A DNA stretch of 64,000 nucleotides from Plasmodium coatneyi. Its lineage: Eukaryota; Apicomplexa; Aconoidasida; Haemosporida; Plasmodiidae. The notes beneath the pieces were generated by a model. It was not told the origin of the DNA and did no database searches. It worked only from the letters and a program-made list of their open reading frames with translations. The stretch spans positions 402,501 to 466,500 of the forward strand of contig NC_033558.1 of NCBI RefSeq assembly GCF_001680005.1, given 5' to 3'. The translations under genes and the position numbers were made by a program. Every line of letters starts with the position of its first letter. The stretch's first letter is position 1. This document shows, one piece after another, positions 1-11,000 of this stretch.

Positions 1-1097
1 CATTCTTTCTCCCCTCTAACCTAACAACCTTCCTTCCCTAAACCTTCCTTCCCTAAGCCTTCCTTCATTACATCTCCCTTCTTTACACCTTCCTTCGTTA
101 TACCTTCCTTCTTCTTTTTATTCTTCCTTAAAACTTCCTTCTTTACACCTTTTCTTTCTTTTCTTAAAACTTTCTTTTTTTCTTCCTTAAGCCTTCCTTC
201 TTTACACCTTTTTCTTTTTTTCTTCTTCCTTCTTTCTTCTTCCTTTTTCGTTCACTCTTAAACCTTCCTTCTTTACACCTTTTTTTCTTTTTCTTCTTTC
301 TTTAAATCTTCCTTCTTTACATTTTTTTTTTAAACTTCTTTTTCTTTTTAAATCTTCCTTTTTCTAAGTTAAACCTTCTTTTTCTTACCTAAACCTTTTT
401 TTTTTTCTTTTTTTTTTATACACCCTTCGGATTTCTCCCCTCCGTAAAGGAAGTGACCTTCTTTCCTTAAACCGTAACAACTTTCTAACACCCCTAAAAT
501 CCTTCACTCTAATACCCTTACACTCTACCTCTACATCCTTACATCCCTTCATTCTACCACCCTTAACAAACTAACACCCCTTCCTTCCACGAACCACCTA
601 ACACCCAAAACTGCACCCCCCCTGCACACCTTCCTCCCTTCCTTCAATTTTTTTTTTTTCCTCCCTAGAGGAAGTGTCCTTCCTTCGACCTATCACCTGA
701 CAACTAACACCCCCAACAACCTTTCCTTCTACCATCTACGAACCACCTACTACCCCAAAGTGCAAGTTCGTGCAAACCTTCCGCAACACACTGCATGAAC
801 TGCACTATCCTGCACACATACCTCAAAATACTTCCTTCCTTTCATCTTTTTCTTCCTTCTTTTTTTTTTTTTTTTTTGTTCTTTTCGTGCTCTGTGGGGA
901 GTTCCTTCCCTTGATGCACAGTTATTCATACACATACAAATGTAGGAAGGAAGAAAGGGAAAGAAATATGAAGAAAAGGAATAAAAAAAAAAAAGAAAAA
1001 AGGAAAGAAATGAAGAAGAAAAGGAAAAAAGAAGAAGGAAAGGGAAAAAGAAGAAGGAAAGGGAAAAAGAAGAAGGAAAGGGAAAAAAGAAAAGAAG
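1..1097. repeat. Pyrimidine-rich repeat tract downstream of KIR K1
   Basis: There is no supportable gene here. Positions 1-400 are degenerate copies of a CCTTCCTTCTTTACACC-like unit, and 480-760 carry TAACAACCTTCCTTCC-type units like those in the second intron of K13. Positions 839-882 are mostly poly-T, and about 1027-1090 hold three copies of a 19-bp purine unit (AGAAGAAGGAAAGGGAAAA). Open frames across this stretch are low-complexity Phe/Ser or Lys/Glu and are not credible genes. On the minus strand, 410-480 contains CCGAAGGGTGTAT, also seen in the SICAvar S1 intron. Confidence 0.7.
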
Positions 1098-1100
1098 AAT

Positions 1101-1195
1101 GGTCAATTTTGCTTCGTTCCTTTACACACTATATATATAAAATGTGTGAGCGGTGTTATTTATGCGTCCCCCCTCTTGAGGGAGGGGGCACACAC
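1101..1195 (-). other. KIR K1 3'-UTR stem-loop and CATAAATAAC motif
   Basis: On the minus strand, 38 bases past the K1 stop, a C-rich/G-rich hairpin (CCCCTCCCTC, two-base loop, GAGGGGGG) is followed by CGCATAAATAACACCGC and then GTGTAAAGGAACGAAGCAAAATTG. The same order recurs after K4, K13 and K14, and the second half recurs after K2. It is inferred to be a 3'-UTR or 3'-end signal. Confidence 0.5.
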
Positions 1196-1232
1196 TCATT
1201 CAACATTCCAAATGTGTTACACAGCGACAGTG

Positions 1233-2837
1233 TTACATCCGACCATAACCTACATTCGTTCTTTGATGATGACCTGCTGGAATATTATTATTTGTGATAT
1301 TTGCTCCTGCTCCTGCCCTTCCTGCTCTTCTTTCCCTTTCTCTGTTAGGCTGTCTTGTGGGCGCCACAGAGCGTACTGTTCCATCTATTGTGGACACCTC
1401 CGTTGAATCATATGTTGAGCTACTTTCTGTGAATGTATCAAAGGTGCTCTCAGCGGATCTTCTCTTCCTTCTGTTGCTCCTTCCATTTCCGGAAGTGTGG
1501 TTACCAAACCAAGAAGACCATGGTTTATACTAAAGGGAAGGAAGAGTTTAAAAGAGGAAAGGGTTTAAAAAGGTTTAGGGGGTCTATGGAAGTGAAGGAA
1601 AGGAAGGTGCTTCTAAGAAGGAAGAAGGAAGGAAGGTGGTCCAGGGAGGGTCTAATGGAGTGTATATTAGTTATACTGTTAATACGTTAGTTCTTATTTT
1701 TTAATTTGGTACTATTACTTTACTTACTTTATATAAGAGGACAGGTATAGCTGTCGCTGCTAAGGTGCTGAATATGGAGGATATGCTTGCTGTGGTGGTG
1801 GCAGAGCGTAACTTTTCTTCTGCTTGGGACAATTGATTTAATAACTGCTTATTCTGTGCTGCATCCTTCGTACAGGGGCATGCTGCACATTGTTCCTCGG
1901 GAGTTGGTAATTTACATTTCTGTTCTAAGTGCTTCAGCGCATCACAATATACCTTGTACTCATTTTTGAACTCTTTACAATATTTACTATTCTTATGTCT
2001 TCCTCCTTGATGTTCTGCGCAATCTGCGGTTAGAGCTTTGCATGCTGCGGAAACTTTCTTTAGGTAATTTGACCACTTGTCCTTACAATTGGGCCCATCT
2101 TCCTGTAATTCTTCTCCTATGGTTTTATAGTCATAGTAATGTTCAAATACTGTCTTCCTATTACTGAAGGTTTCCCTGTCAACAGTTTCACTAATAACCG
2201 CAGGTTCTTCATTCTCAGACTCACTCTTCATATATGGGCGAATTGAAGTCATAAAACCTTTCCATGTGGCATCACCTGTTTCATTCTTCAATTTCTCCCA
2301 TACTGTATCCCCTATCCAATAGTACAGGAAACTATAGCGATCCTTATAGAACGTTTGTTGGTTTTTCTGTATTCGGGATACATAGCAGCAGGCGCCACAA
2401 ATTTCATTTTTTTTTTCCCCTATTTGATTGAAAACATTTAGAACACCCTCTATATTATCCTCGCATGTACCTGTACATTCTTCCTCTTTGCCTTTGAATT
2501 CATTATAGAACTTCACCCTTGAAGGTAAACTCTCTGGAGAATAACCCTGTAAATTTATAGTTGTTGGCACAGAAGGGGGAAGTGTATGTAGAATATGTCT
2601 ACGTATATATATATAATGTACATATATATATAATATATATATGTGTATGTATATATATGAACATATATGTACCTTCATTCATTCTTTATTTTTACTAATT
2701 TTATTACATTATGTGTATATATAAAAAGTATTATATATGTGGTCCTTTACATGCTTCCTTCATGTGTACTTTTGTTGGTATTCCAAAATAGAAAGGAAGG
2801 AGCAACCCTCAATATTTGCTCTTACCGATTCTGACAT
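1233..2837 (-). CDS. KIR K1: KIR/PIR family variant protein, three exons
   Basis: The model is complement(join(1233..1529,1728..2546,2826..2837)), 375 residues. KIR proteins are the PIR-superfamily variant antigens of simian parasites of the knowlesi group; they are thought to be exported to the infected red cell, and their function is unproven. Exon 1 codes MSES and ends at GTAAGA. Exon 2 has the family N-terminal motif LPSRVKFYNEF (about residues 11-21), the FLYYWIG core (about 77-83), spaced cysteines, a YYDYKTIGEEL segment, and a hydrophobic membrane segment ending LLYK at a GTAAGT donor. Exon 3 opens YKPWSSWFGN, is rich in Arg, Ser and Thr, and ends NVGYGRM. All junctions are phase 0, with AG acceptors. 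The protein resembles K13 most closely in exon 3. K1 and K2 are transcribed divergently from a 1.6-kb spacer. Confidence 0.9.
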
Positions 2838-4404
2838 GGTCCACAGAGATGTATATATTTCTATATATATGTATAATATAACTTCCTTCTAAAAGGTTGT
2901 GCTATATATCTTCATGCAGAATAAATATTTGAGTAATTTCACTGTTCCTTAATTATGAATATGGGATTTCTGCTATTTCTAAATAGTGTATTTCACCTTT
3001 TCATTAACGATAACACATTATATACACCTAAGTATCAAAATCATTATATGTACATATATAATTAAGGTAAGGTAAGAACGAGGACGAAGAATGAAGCCCC
3101 AAAACAGGAGAAGTCGCACAATGGAATAGAGCAGAAAGGAAGGAAAGAAAAGAAAGTGAAACTTTTCTGAGTTTCCTTTCCCTCTCTTTCAGACTGTTTT
3201 AAACCATTCTAAACCTCCTTTGAACCCTTAACCTTTCATTTTAACACCCCTAACCCGTTTATTCCTGAACCCTTTCAAATCGTATATGAATTAAAAAAAT
3301 AAAAATAATAATAATAATAAAGGGAATGGAAACATGAACACATTAACATGTGCAAAAAATATATAATGTGCACCCCAAAGAAGAGGTAGCTGAAAGAACG
3401 TATTGTGCACATCCTCTGCATGAATGAGGTATTTGTATCATAACTGAGTACGGAAAAAAGATTAAAAAGAAGTAAAGGAAGAAAAGAAGAAGAGAAAAAG
3501 AAAAGAGAAGTAATATTATTATTACTACTCAGAAGTCAGGAATGGAGTAGTAGGTATGGTGTAAAATGTTATTATTATATAGGAATGTGTGTACATATTC
3601 CTATTCGAAAGAAAATAACACTCACCTAATTGCTTTTTATTTTATCATTTTCACTTAATTCATGAGTTTACACATTCTATCTATTACATATTTGCACAAT
3701 GTACACATATGGTGGGGGGGGAGAAGGATATTGCACATATATGATCTCTATTATACATGAGTGAACAATTTTTATTTAACAATTCCTAATAACAATTGAG
3801 CACAAGTGAAAAGTATGCAAGCACAAATTTTCCCACCCAAAAGGATAAAATCACATTCCTATATAAATAGAAATGGGAATACATGAGTAGTAATGTAATG
3901 CTTAGGGGAGCCATTTACAATAAAAGAATATAGCACATTAAATAAAGGAACGTTGTGTGTAAAAAAAAAAGGAGGTGTATGTTTCATCCACCCTTCTCTC
4001 CTTTTCTCTTCTTTCTTTCTGGCCCTTTTTTTTGGCCTCTACTTTGTTGTTTCAACATATTTGTTTATATTTATGTGCATTATACATATGTATGTATATC
4101 TATATGTATGTAATGATTTCGACACATACGTACACATATGTATGTGTATAATGTGTTATCACTACTACTATTATTATTATTATTCGAAAAAAATTAGAAG
4201 TGTAATATATGTATTGTATGGTTTTTCACACACAGAGAATAAAAAGTGCAAAAATTTCAATATTCTTATTTCACATTCATATTCATAAACTTAACCACTA
4301 CCGAACAAGTACAACCTTTGTATTTTTCCCCCTTTTGAATGTACTAATAGTTTCAGAATAAGTTCACAATATACAGGAATATATACACACTCACAACAGC
4401 AACA
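2838..4404. other. Divergent spacer between KIR K1 and K2
   Basis: AT-rich intergenic sequence with no supportable gene. It must hold both promoters, since K1 leaves to the left and K2 to the right. I see TATATA microsatellites near 2850-2880, short A-rich and TAA-repeat tracts near 3290-3320, and a GGGGGGGG run at 3714. The open frame at 3953-4288 is Phe/Tyr/Ile-rich low complexity. No specific regulatory site is recognisable. Confidence 0.6.
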
Positions 4405-5946
4405 ATGACAGGAACAGTGAATGTTAGTTCTCCTTCTATATTCAAGGAAACATCATATAGAAAAAAATATTATTCATATATATATAAATATTCCCATGTG
4501 TAATATAATAAAATAAAAAGTAAAAAGAAGGAAAATACATATATATAGAAAAACGTACACTAAAACATTTTCTCTTTATTACGAACAATATATTTGCAGC
4601 CGTCAAATCCACAAAGTTTCCCTTCATATAAGGATTTCTACAAGAAATTCGAAAACGGAGAAGGCCGTCCGGAAGACTGCACAAATACACAGAGGAAGAA
4701 TATAGGGGCACTCCAGAGTTTAAATGGGAAAATAGAAGAATCATCTGATAAAGTACAAAAAGCAGTATACAGTGCGTGCAAAATGTATACGGAAAAGGGC
4801 AGTAAACCATCCAACAGTGAACCTTATCATTTTCTATATTATTGGGCAGGGGAAAAATTATCTAAGAATGGTGCGCACAAACTCCTTTTCGGAAGTACCA
4901 TGAATTCTATTTGTGGAAGTATCAATAATTATTGTGCGCAGGTAGGGACAGAGCAATGTGGAATTCCCTGTGATCATCCTGAACAGGATATTTTCAGTAG
5001 TAGGAAAACCATATTTGATTATTCCTTCGATTACAAAGACGTAGAAAAGGAATTCCTTAAAGATAAGCACAATTGCGAAGGAGAATGGTCCTCATATAGG
5101 CAAAAGATTTCTGAAGCATGTACTGCGGTGATAATAGATTGCGCAGGGGACGGAAAGAGTGACAACGGTGAATATTGTAAGAAATTCAAAAAAGAGTACA
5201 TGGAACTTTGTAAGACGGTAAACCTGTTAGAATTGAACTGTAAATTAAAATCCTTACAGGGAAGTATATCACAGGCAGAACAAGTAGCAACTTCAGCAGC
5301 ATCTTCTATAGCAAACGATGCCGTAAGTAAAGCTACGACCACTGCTTCTGTTACTTCCTCCATGGTCGCAGTGGGACTACAAACAATCCTTTTACTTTTA
5401 TATAAGGTACAGCTACGACTGAAATATGGAAAATATAACTGAACCTGCACACAACCATTATTTTTATATAGAACACTACATATAAGGAAGAAACTACATT
5501 ATATGTGTGTGTGTAATACACATGCTCCTTTAAACCTCTCTTCTTTTAACCCCTTTCCCTTTTAACCCTTTAGACCCTTCCTTTAACTTGTCTTCTAATT
5601 CCTGTCTTAACTCCCTTAAACCTTTCCTCTTTACCCTTAACCTTTAAACATCTTTCTTTTTAACCCTTCCACCCCCCTCTTTCTTCAGTATAATCTCCTA
5701 CCATCTTGGTTTAGTAACCACTCTTCTGGAGGAGGAGGAAGAAGTAATAGAAGAAGAGGATCCACCGGAAACAACTTGGATGTTTCCACAGAAGATAGCT
5801 CCACCATAGCTTCAACATTTGATTCAACAGAATACTCCACAGCATATACTGCACGATCATCCACCAGGGAAGGAAGAGCAAATAGTAATAATAGAAGAGG
5901 ACAGGAGCAGCAACAAGGGCAGAATATAAGTTATCATAGTATGTAA
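4405..5946 (+). CDS. KIR K2: three-exon KIR/PIR protein
   Basis: The model is join(4405..4422,4600..5406,5689..5946), about 360 residues. Exon 1 reads MTGTVN up to GTTAGT. An alternative donor six bases earlier (GTGAAT, giving MTGT) keeps the same frame. Exon 2 starts after TTTGCAG with PSNPQSFPSYKDF. The core FLYYWAGEK lies at about residues 84-92, and cysteines recur through 115-215. A TTTASVTSS linker leads into the membrane segment ending LLLLYK at a GTACAG donor. Exon 3 starts YNLLPSWFSN, has the usual basic/Ser tail and ends NISYHSM. The motif slot usually filled by LPSR is FPSYKDFY here. The gene is intact. Its 3' end faces a SICAvar relic on the other strand. Confidence 0.9.
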
Positions 5947-5974
5947 CATTGAATAAGTGGACACCGAAAGAACA

Positions 5975-6020
5975 TAAAGAAACGCATAATTTATACAGTG
6001 TACAGGAACATAATAACATT
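5975..6020 (+). other. KIR K2 3'-UTR conserved segment
   Basis: Located 28 bases past the K2 stop. It reads ACGCATAATTTATACAGTGTACAGGAACATAA, matching the CATAAATAACC...TATACAGTGTAAGGAACAAAATGG pattern after K1, K4, K13 and K14. The hairpin half is less clear in this copy. Confidence 0.4.
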
Positions 6021-6229
6021 TTTCTTCCTTCTTCTCCCCTTTTCTTTTTTCCCCATTCTTTCCGCTTTATATATATGAATAGTTGCATAAGGGAAGAATA
6101 CTCCTGAGGAAATCTCCTAAAGAAAAAAAGGAAAGTGCTTACCCACCTCAAAAAAGTATTTTCGTATTTTAAAAAAAAAGCGAAAAAAAAAATATTACAA
6201 ACATAACAAACTATAACAAAAAAAAATTT

Positions 6230-6390
6230 AATCAACACATTTTAATTCATCAATAAATAAAATTTTACCAAAACAAATCAAAATGAAGTGAAAAAAATTT
6301 TTCATTTTTTGACTTATATTCATCACACATGAACGTAAACCCTTTCGCGCAAAACAAAAAAAAAAAAAAAAAAATAATAATATTTACTAC
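6230..6390 (-). other. SICAvar-type 3' flank (minus)
   Basis: Read on the minus strand, this matches the sequence immediately downstream of S2 (16960-17108) and S3 (53860-54083): a TTTACGTTCATG core, AAGTGAAAAAAATTTTTT, then TTTGATTTGTTTTGGTAAAAT. It sits just 3' of the decayed last exon at 6390-6690, so the two form one relic of a SICAvar 3' end. Confidence 0.55.
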
Positions 6391-6690
6391 ACCCTAAAAC
6401 CCGAAATCTTCACTTGGAACACCTTCCCTAACAATTTTTTCCTTAGGGACAAAGTCATTCTTCCCTAAAACCCGGAATCTGAACTTTGAACCTGTTCCTT
6501 AGGAACACCTTCTGTAGGAACAAAGTCTTCCTCGCTAAACCCGGAATCTGAACATGGAACACCTTCCTTAGAAACACTTTCCTTAGGAATACCTTCCATA
6601 GGAACAAGGTCCTCCTGCCTAAAACCCGGAATCTGCACTTTCATCCTGTTACTGGGATCTTGAACCCGGAACCCAACTTACCCTTAACCC
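6390..6690 (-). pseudogene. Relic of a SICAvar last-exon repeat tail
   Basis: The minus strand carries several degenerate copies of the repeat that codes VPKEQVPSSDSGF-like units in intact SICAvar last exons: GGTTCCAAGTTCAGATTCCGGGTTTAGG with intervening TTCCTAAGGAA blocks. No long frame remains, and the conserved MIIDIHLEV and FFEILVQEF blocks are missing. This is therefore a remnant of only the C-terminal repeat region. Sequence above 6690 turns into unrelated low complexity. Confidence 0.6.
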
Positions 6691-8065
6691 TTGTACCACA
6701 CTCTGAAACTTACTCTTATACCACGAATCTCACATTCATACCCTGAACATGAGTCCTATGTCCTTTAACCAGGGGGGGTTTTTCCTTTTTTTTAAGGCGA
6801 ATACAGTGTACAAGTGAGGGGAAGTTTTTTTCCTTCTTCCTCCTTTTACCTAAGAGAATGTAGTGTATATGGAAAGAAGGAGAAGGGAAGGTTGTTCCAT
6901 TTCTTCTCCCTTTCTCCCTTTTTTTTAATAAGAATGTAGTGTATGTAAGAAAAGGAAAAGGAGGGTGGGGAAGGAACGGGAAGATTGTTTTCTCACTTTT
7001 CTTGTGCCTTACTTTTTTTTTTTTTAAGAAAGGATGTATAGTGTATATGGAAGGAAGGAATGGGAAGGTTTCTCCGTCACCTTTTTTTGAGAGAAATAAA
7101 TGGGAAGGAAGTTAAGAAAAAAAAGAAAACAAAATGAAAACAAAGGAAAAAAGAAAAAAAGGGATTACTCACCTTCCTTTTTTACTTTTTTGCTTTTTTT
7201 TTTTTTTAGAATAGAAAGAGAAAAGAAATAGAAGAGAAAAAGGGTGGAAAGAAAAGAAGAAATTTTTAAGTGAAAAATAAGGGAGGTGCCTAATTCCTTC
7301 TTCTTTTTTCTTTAATAGAATGCAAAAAAGGGGGAGTACATAGGTAGAATGTATAGGAACAGGGATAGGTTGCATACAAGAATTTTTTGCCTTTCGTTTT
7401 TCCCTAAAGAAAGAAAAGAAAAACAAGAAAAAGAAAAAAAAATTCCTTAGATGAAGGAAAAAAAGAAAAAAAAGGAGGAGAGTAGGGGAAGGTCGTTCAT
7501 TTTCAGAGAAAGGAGAAGAAAAAACAGGAAGGAAGGTTGCATGCAGATGAATTTTCTGCTTAAGTTTCCTGTTCTTCCTTATTTCGACAATATAAGGAAG
7601 GAAAAAGGAGGAGGAAAAAAAGGGAGGGTTAAAAAAGGGGGTTAAAAAAAGAAGGTTAAAAAAAAAAGAAAAGGTGCATAATTCCTTCCTCCTTTTTTTT
7701 AGAAGAAATAATGCATTGTACAAGAGAAGAATGGAGTTTTCCTTTTTTTTAAGGAAGGAAAGGAAAAAAAAGGAAATAAAGGGAGGGTAATTCTTTTCCT
7801 TTCCTTTCTTCTTTCTTTCTTTCTTTCTTTCTTTTTTCTTTACAGAATGCAGTATGTGCATAGGAAGGAGGAAAGGAAGGGAAAGGAAGATTGTGCATTC
7901 CCTTGAGCAGAACAGAACAAATCAATGTTCTATGAACATTAGGTCTTTCGAACAATAATAGTGGTTGCACGAATGTAGGGACTGGAGTCCCAATGGGTTC
8001 ACCAACAGGATCACTAACAGGGGTCATCACCGAACCAACACCATCCAAAGAATAATGTGGGCAAC
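6691..8065. repeat. Purine/pyrimidine repeat tract upstream of SICAvar S1
   Basis: From about 6750 to 7900 the sequence is a run of degenerate units built on AAGAATGTAGTGTATATGGAAGGAAGG, separated by T-rich blocks (CCTTTTTTTTAAG) and A/G-rich blocks; a CTTT microsatellite lies at 7806-7834. Open frames here are Lys/Phe low complexity. The last 160 bases (7905-8065) are ordinary mixed sequence and would be the immediate 5' flank of S1. This differs from the long non-repetitive 5' flank of S3. Confidence 0.6.
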
Positions 8066-11000
8066 ATGGCAGGACCAGAGTCAACAGCAGCAAAGACGGC
8101 AGCCGCCATGCGGCAGCACAAATTCTTCACTACATTATTAACAAAATGGATTATGGCAAAGGGGATGAACAAGGATTTGGACAACTTTGGGGTAAATGAA
8201 CTCTTTTTAAATATATGAAAAAAGGAGAAAAGTTGTAGAATGATATAATGTAAGAATAATATATTGAAGAAGTTTCCATAATTTAGTTTAAAATGGAAAA
8301 AAGATGTACACATATATGTGTTCACATTAATTTACTCTGTAGGACAAAATATGGGAAAAGTTGGAGAGATTCTCCCTCGACATGATGTTTAATATAGAGG
8401 AGGATGGACAGCAGGATCAGGATATGTGTAAGAAGGTGACGGGGAATACGGAAAGAGAGTTATGTAAAATTTTATTAAGAATATCCTTCTGGATAGATGG
8501 ATTAAAGATAAAATACGAAGGCGGACAGGCAGGCAACTTAAGGCGCATCACTTGGGAAAAAAGAGAAAGAGAGGAGGGTGAAACTGAGGCAGAGGAGCAA
8601 CTACACTCTTATTATAGATGTTTAATTGGAAAAGTAAGTATGATAAACATGTTAGGAAAACATTGTAAATTAAAGGGAGTAGCAGGAACAGTTAAGGAGG
8701 GTAGGGAAACTATGAGGACAAAGATGCAAATTCCGGGTGGGAATCAATTCTGTAAGGATGTGGATTTCGGAAGTTTATATTTGGGGAAAAGATTCATGTG
8801 GGAACCAATTAAGAAGGGGATAGATGATTTTAATACGGAAGACGGATATGGTGTTAAGTTACCGAAAATAAAAAAAAAAGAGAGCAAATTGCACACAATC
8901 AGTAACGAAGTACAAAACAAGGGAATTTGCCAAATGGAAGGGAAATTGGACCAAACAACCTTACAGAATTTAGAAATAACAGTCATCGACGATAGTGAAA
9001 ACCTGTCTCTAGAGGACGACAAGGACACTGTAACTTCAGGGAGGGATGATCTGCAAGATTTAGCGAATAAGGTAAAGGATCTTGTAGGTACGGGTGGAGG
9101 AGCAGGAAGGAAAGAAGATTCATGGGATGAACACATAAATGTAAAATTAGAGGAAAAAGTGCAGGAAGCTGTGAGCAAAGCCATGGAGGATGCCCTACCA
9201 CAAACACAGGGTAAGTAGAACATTACCCTCCTAGAGGGGAAGAAAAGAAAAAAAAAAAAAAAAATTTAATAGATAGCAACAATTTTAATGAACGGAGATG
9301 GTGTTGGTGTAGGTGTATGAGGGATGTTAGAATGAAGGTTTTGAGGATTGTAGAATGATGTTGTAAGTGTTGTAGAATTAAGGTTGTAAGGGTTGTAGAA
9401 TAGTGTTGTAAGTGTTGTAGAATGAAGGTTGTTATGGGTATGTGACCCAAGTGTTTTTCTAGGTTATAGAAGAACAATGTGGCCTGGTGATTAACGACAC
9501 CAGGGGGGTGATATACCCGAAGGGTGTATTAAAAATAAAGAAAAGAAAGAAAGGTGAAAGAATGAGTAAAGGTGTGTATGTAAGAGTTCGCATTTTAGGG
9601 TGTGTGTGTATAGGATTTCGCATTTCAGGGTGTGTATGTGTAGGATTTCGCATTTGGCGGGAGTAAGATATCTTATTTAGAATGTGTAGGAGTTCGCATT
9701 TCGGAGTATAAAATTTCGCGCCAAAGATTTTATGATTTCGCACTTAAGCTTAAGGGTTCAGGGTATAAGAACAACAATGTGGCCTGCTACGTTAGCCACC
9801 CCCTTGGGGGGAGTCAATCCGAAGGATGTATAAAAGAAAGAGAGAAGAAAAAAGGAAAGGAAAGAAGGAATGAAAAGAATTAGAAATAAGGGAAAAGAAG
9901 GAAAAAGAAGCGTGTTTCTAGGTTTAAGGTTCAGGGAAGGTGGAAAGGAGGTGTTGTTTGTGCAGAATAATTGGAAAATTAGAGTTCAAAGTTCAGGGTT
10001 TATGGTTAAGGGTTCATGATTTAGGGTTCAGAATTTTGTGATATAAGAATTCGGGTTTAGGGTTTAGGTTTTAGTGTTTGTACTAGGAGGAATTCGAATT
10101 TCAGGGTTTAGGGTTCACGGTTTATGGATTTAGGGTTTAGGGATTCCGAGTTTAGGTTTTAGGGTTTAGGTTTCAGGATTTAGGGTTTAGGTTTTTGAAG
10201 ATTTAAGTTTTAGGGTTTAAAGGTATAGGAATTCGATTTTTGGTTTATGAGTTAAGGGTTTGAGGGTGTAGGAATTCGGATTTAGGGTTTATGGTTCATC
10301 CATTAGTGTATATGAGTTGGATTTGGGGTTTAGAGGTCAGGGTTTGAGGTTATAGGAATTCGGATTTCGGGTTTAGGGTTCATGATTTAGGTTCCAGTAT
10401 TTAGGTGTATGGGAATTATGATTTTGGGTTTATGATTCGAGGTTTATCGTCTGATGTTTAAAAGAATAATGGGGGTTTGTAAGGGAAAGATTCCTCGAGA
10501 AGAGTAGGTTACCTCCGATAAATTAAAGGAGGCACCTGTGCCTGTTGGAGGAAAAACTCCTCGTAGACAGGTAAACCGCACAAGGGGTCCAACCAATCAA
10601 GGGGGACAACCGGTCAACCGGGGTCCAACCGGACAAGGGGAAGGAACTGGAGAGGGGAGAAACTGGACAACCCGTGTCCAACCGGACATGGGGGAGACTG
10701 AACAAGGGGGAAATGAATCCGGACAAGAGGTCCAACCGGACAAGGGGAAACCTAACAAGGTGCAATAGGACAAGGGGGGAAGGAAACCGGACAAGGGGAG
10801 AAAGGAAAACGGACAAGGGGGGAAAGGAAACCGGACAAGGGAGAAAGGAAACCGGACAAGGTGGAAGTGGACAAGGGGAAGTGGACAAGGGGAACCGAAC
10901 AGGGGAAAAGAACCGGACAATCCGAGTCCAACAGAACAAGGGGGAAGGAAACCGGACAACCCTGGTCCAACGGGACAAACGGTCCGACCCGACAAGGGGG

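Noticed and set aside
3953..4288. Frame of 111 codons upstream of K2
   Set aside because: Phe/Tyr/Ile-rich translation of AT repeats with no recognisable domain; it sits in the shared K1/K2 promoter spacer.
7169..7861. Minus-strand frame of 230 codons
   Set aside because: Lys/Phe/Leu low complexity from purine/pyrimidine repeats; no start context or motif.
8744..9223. Antisense frame of 159 codons across S1 exon 2
   Set aside because: It is the complement of a well-supported SICAvar exon with correct splice sites and has no family motif.
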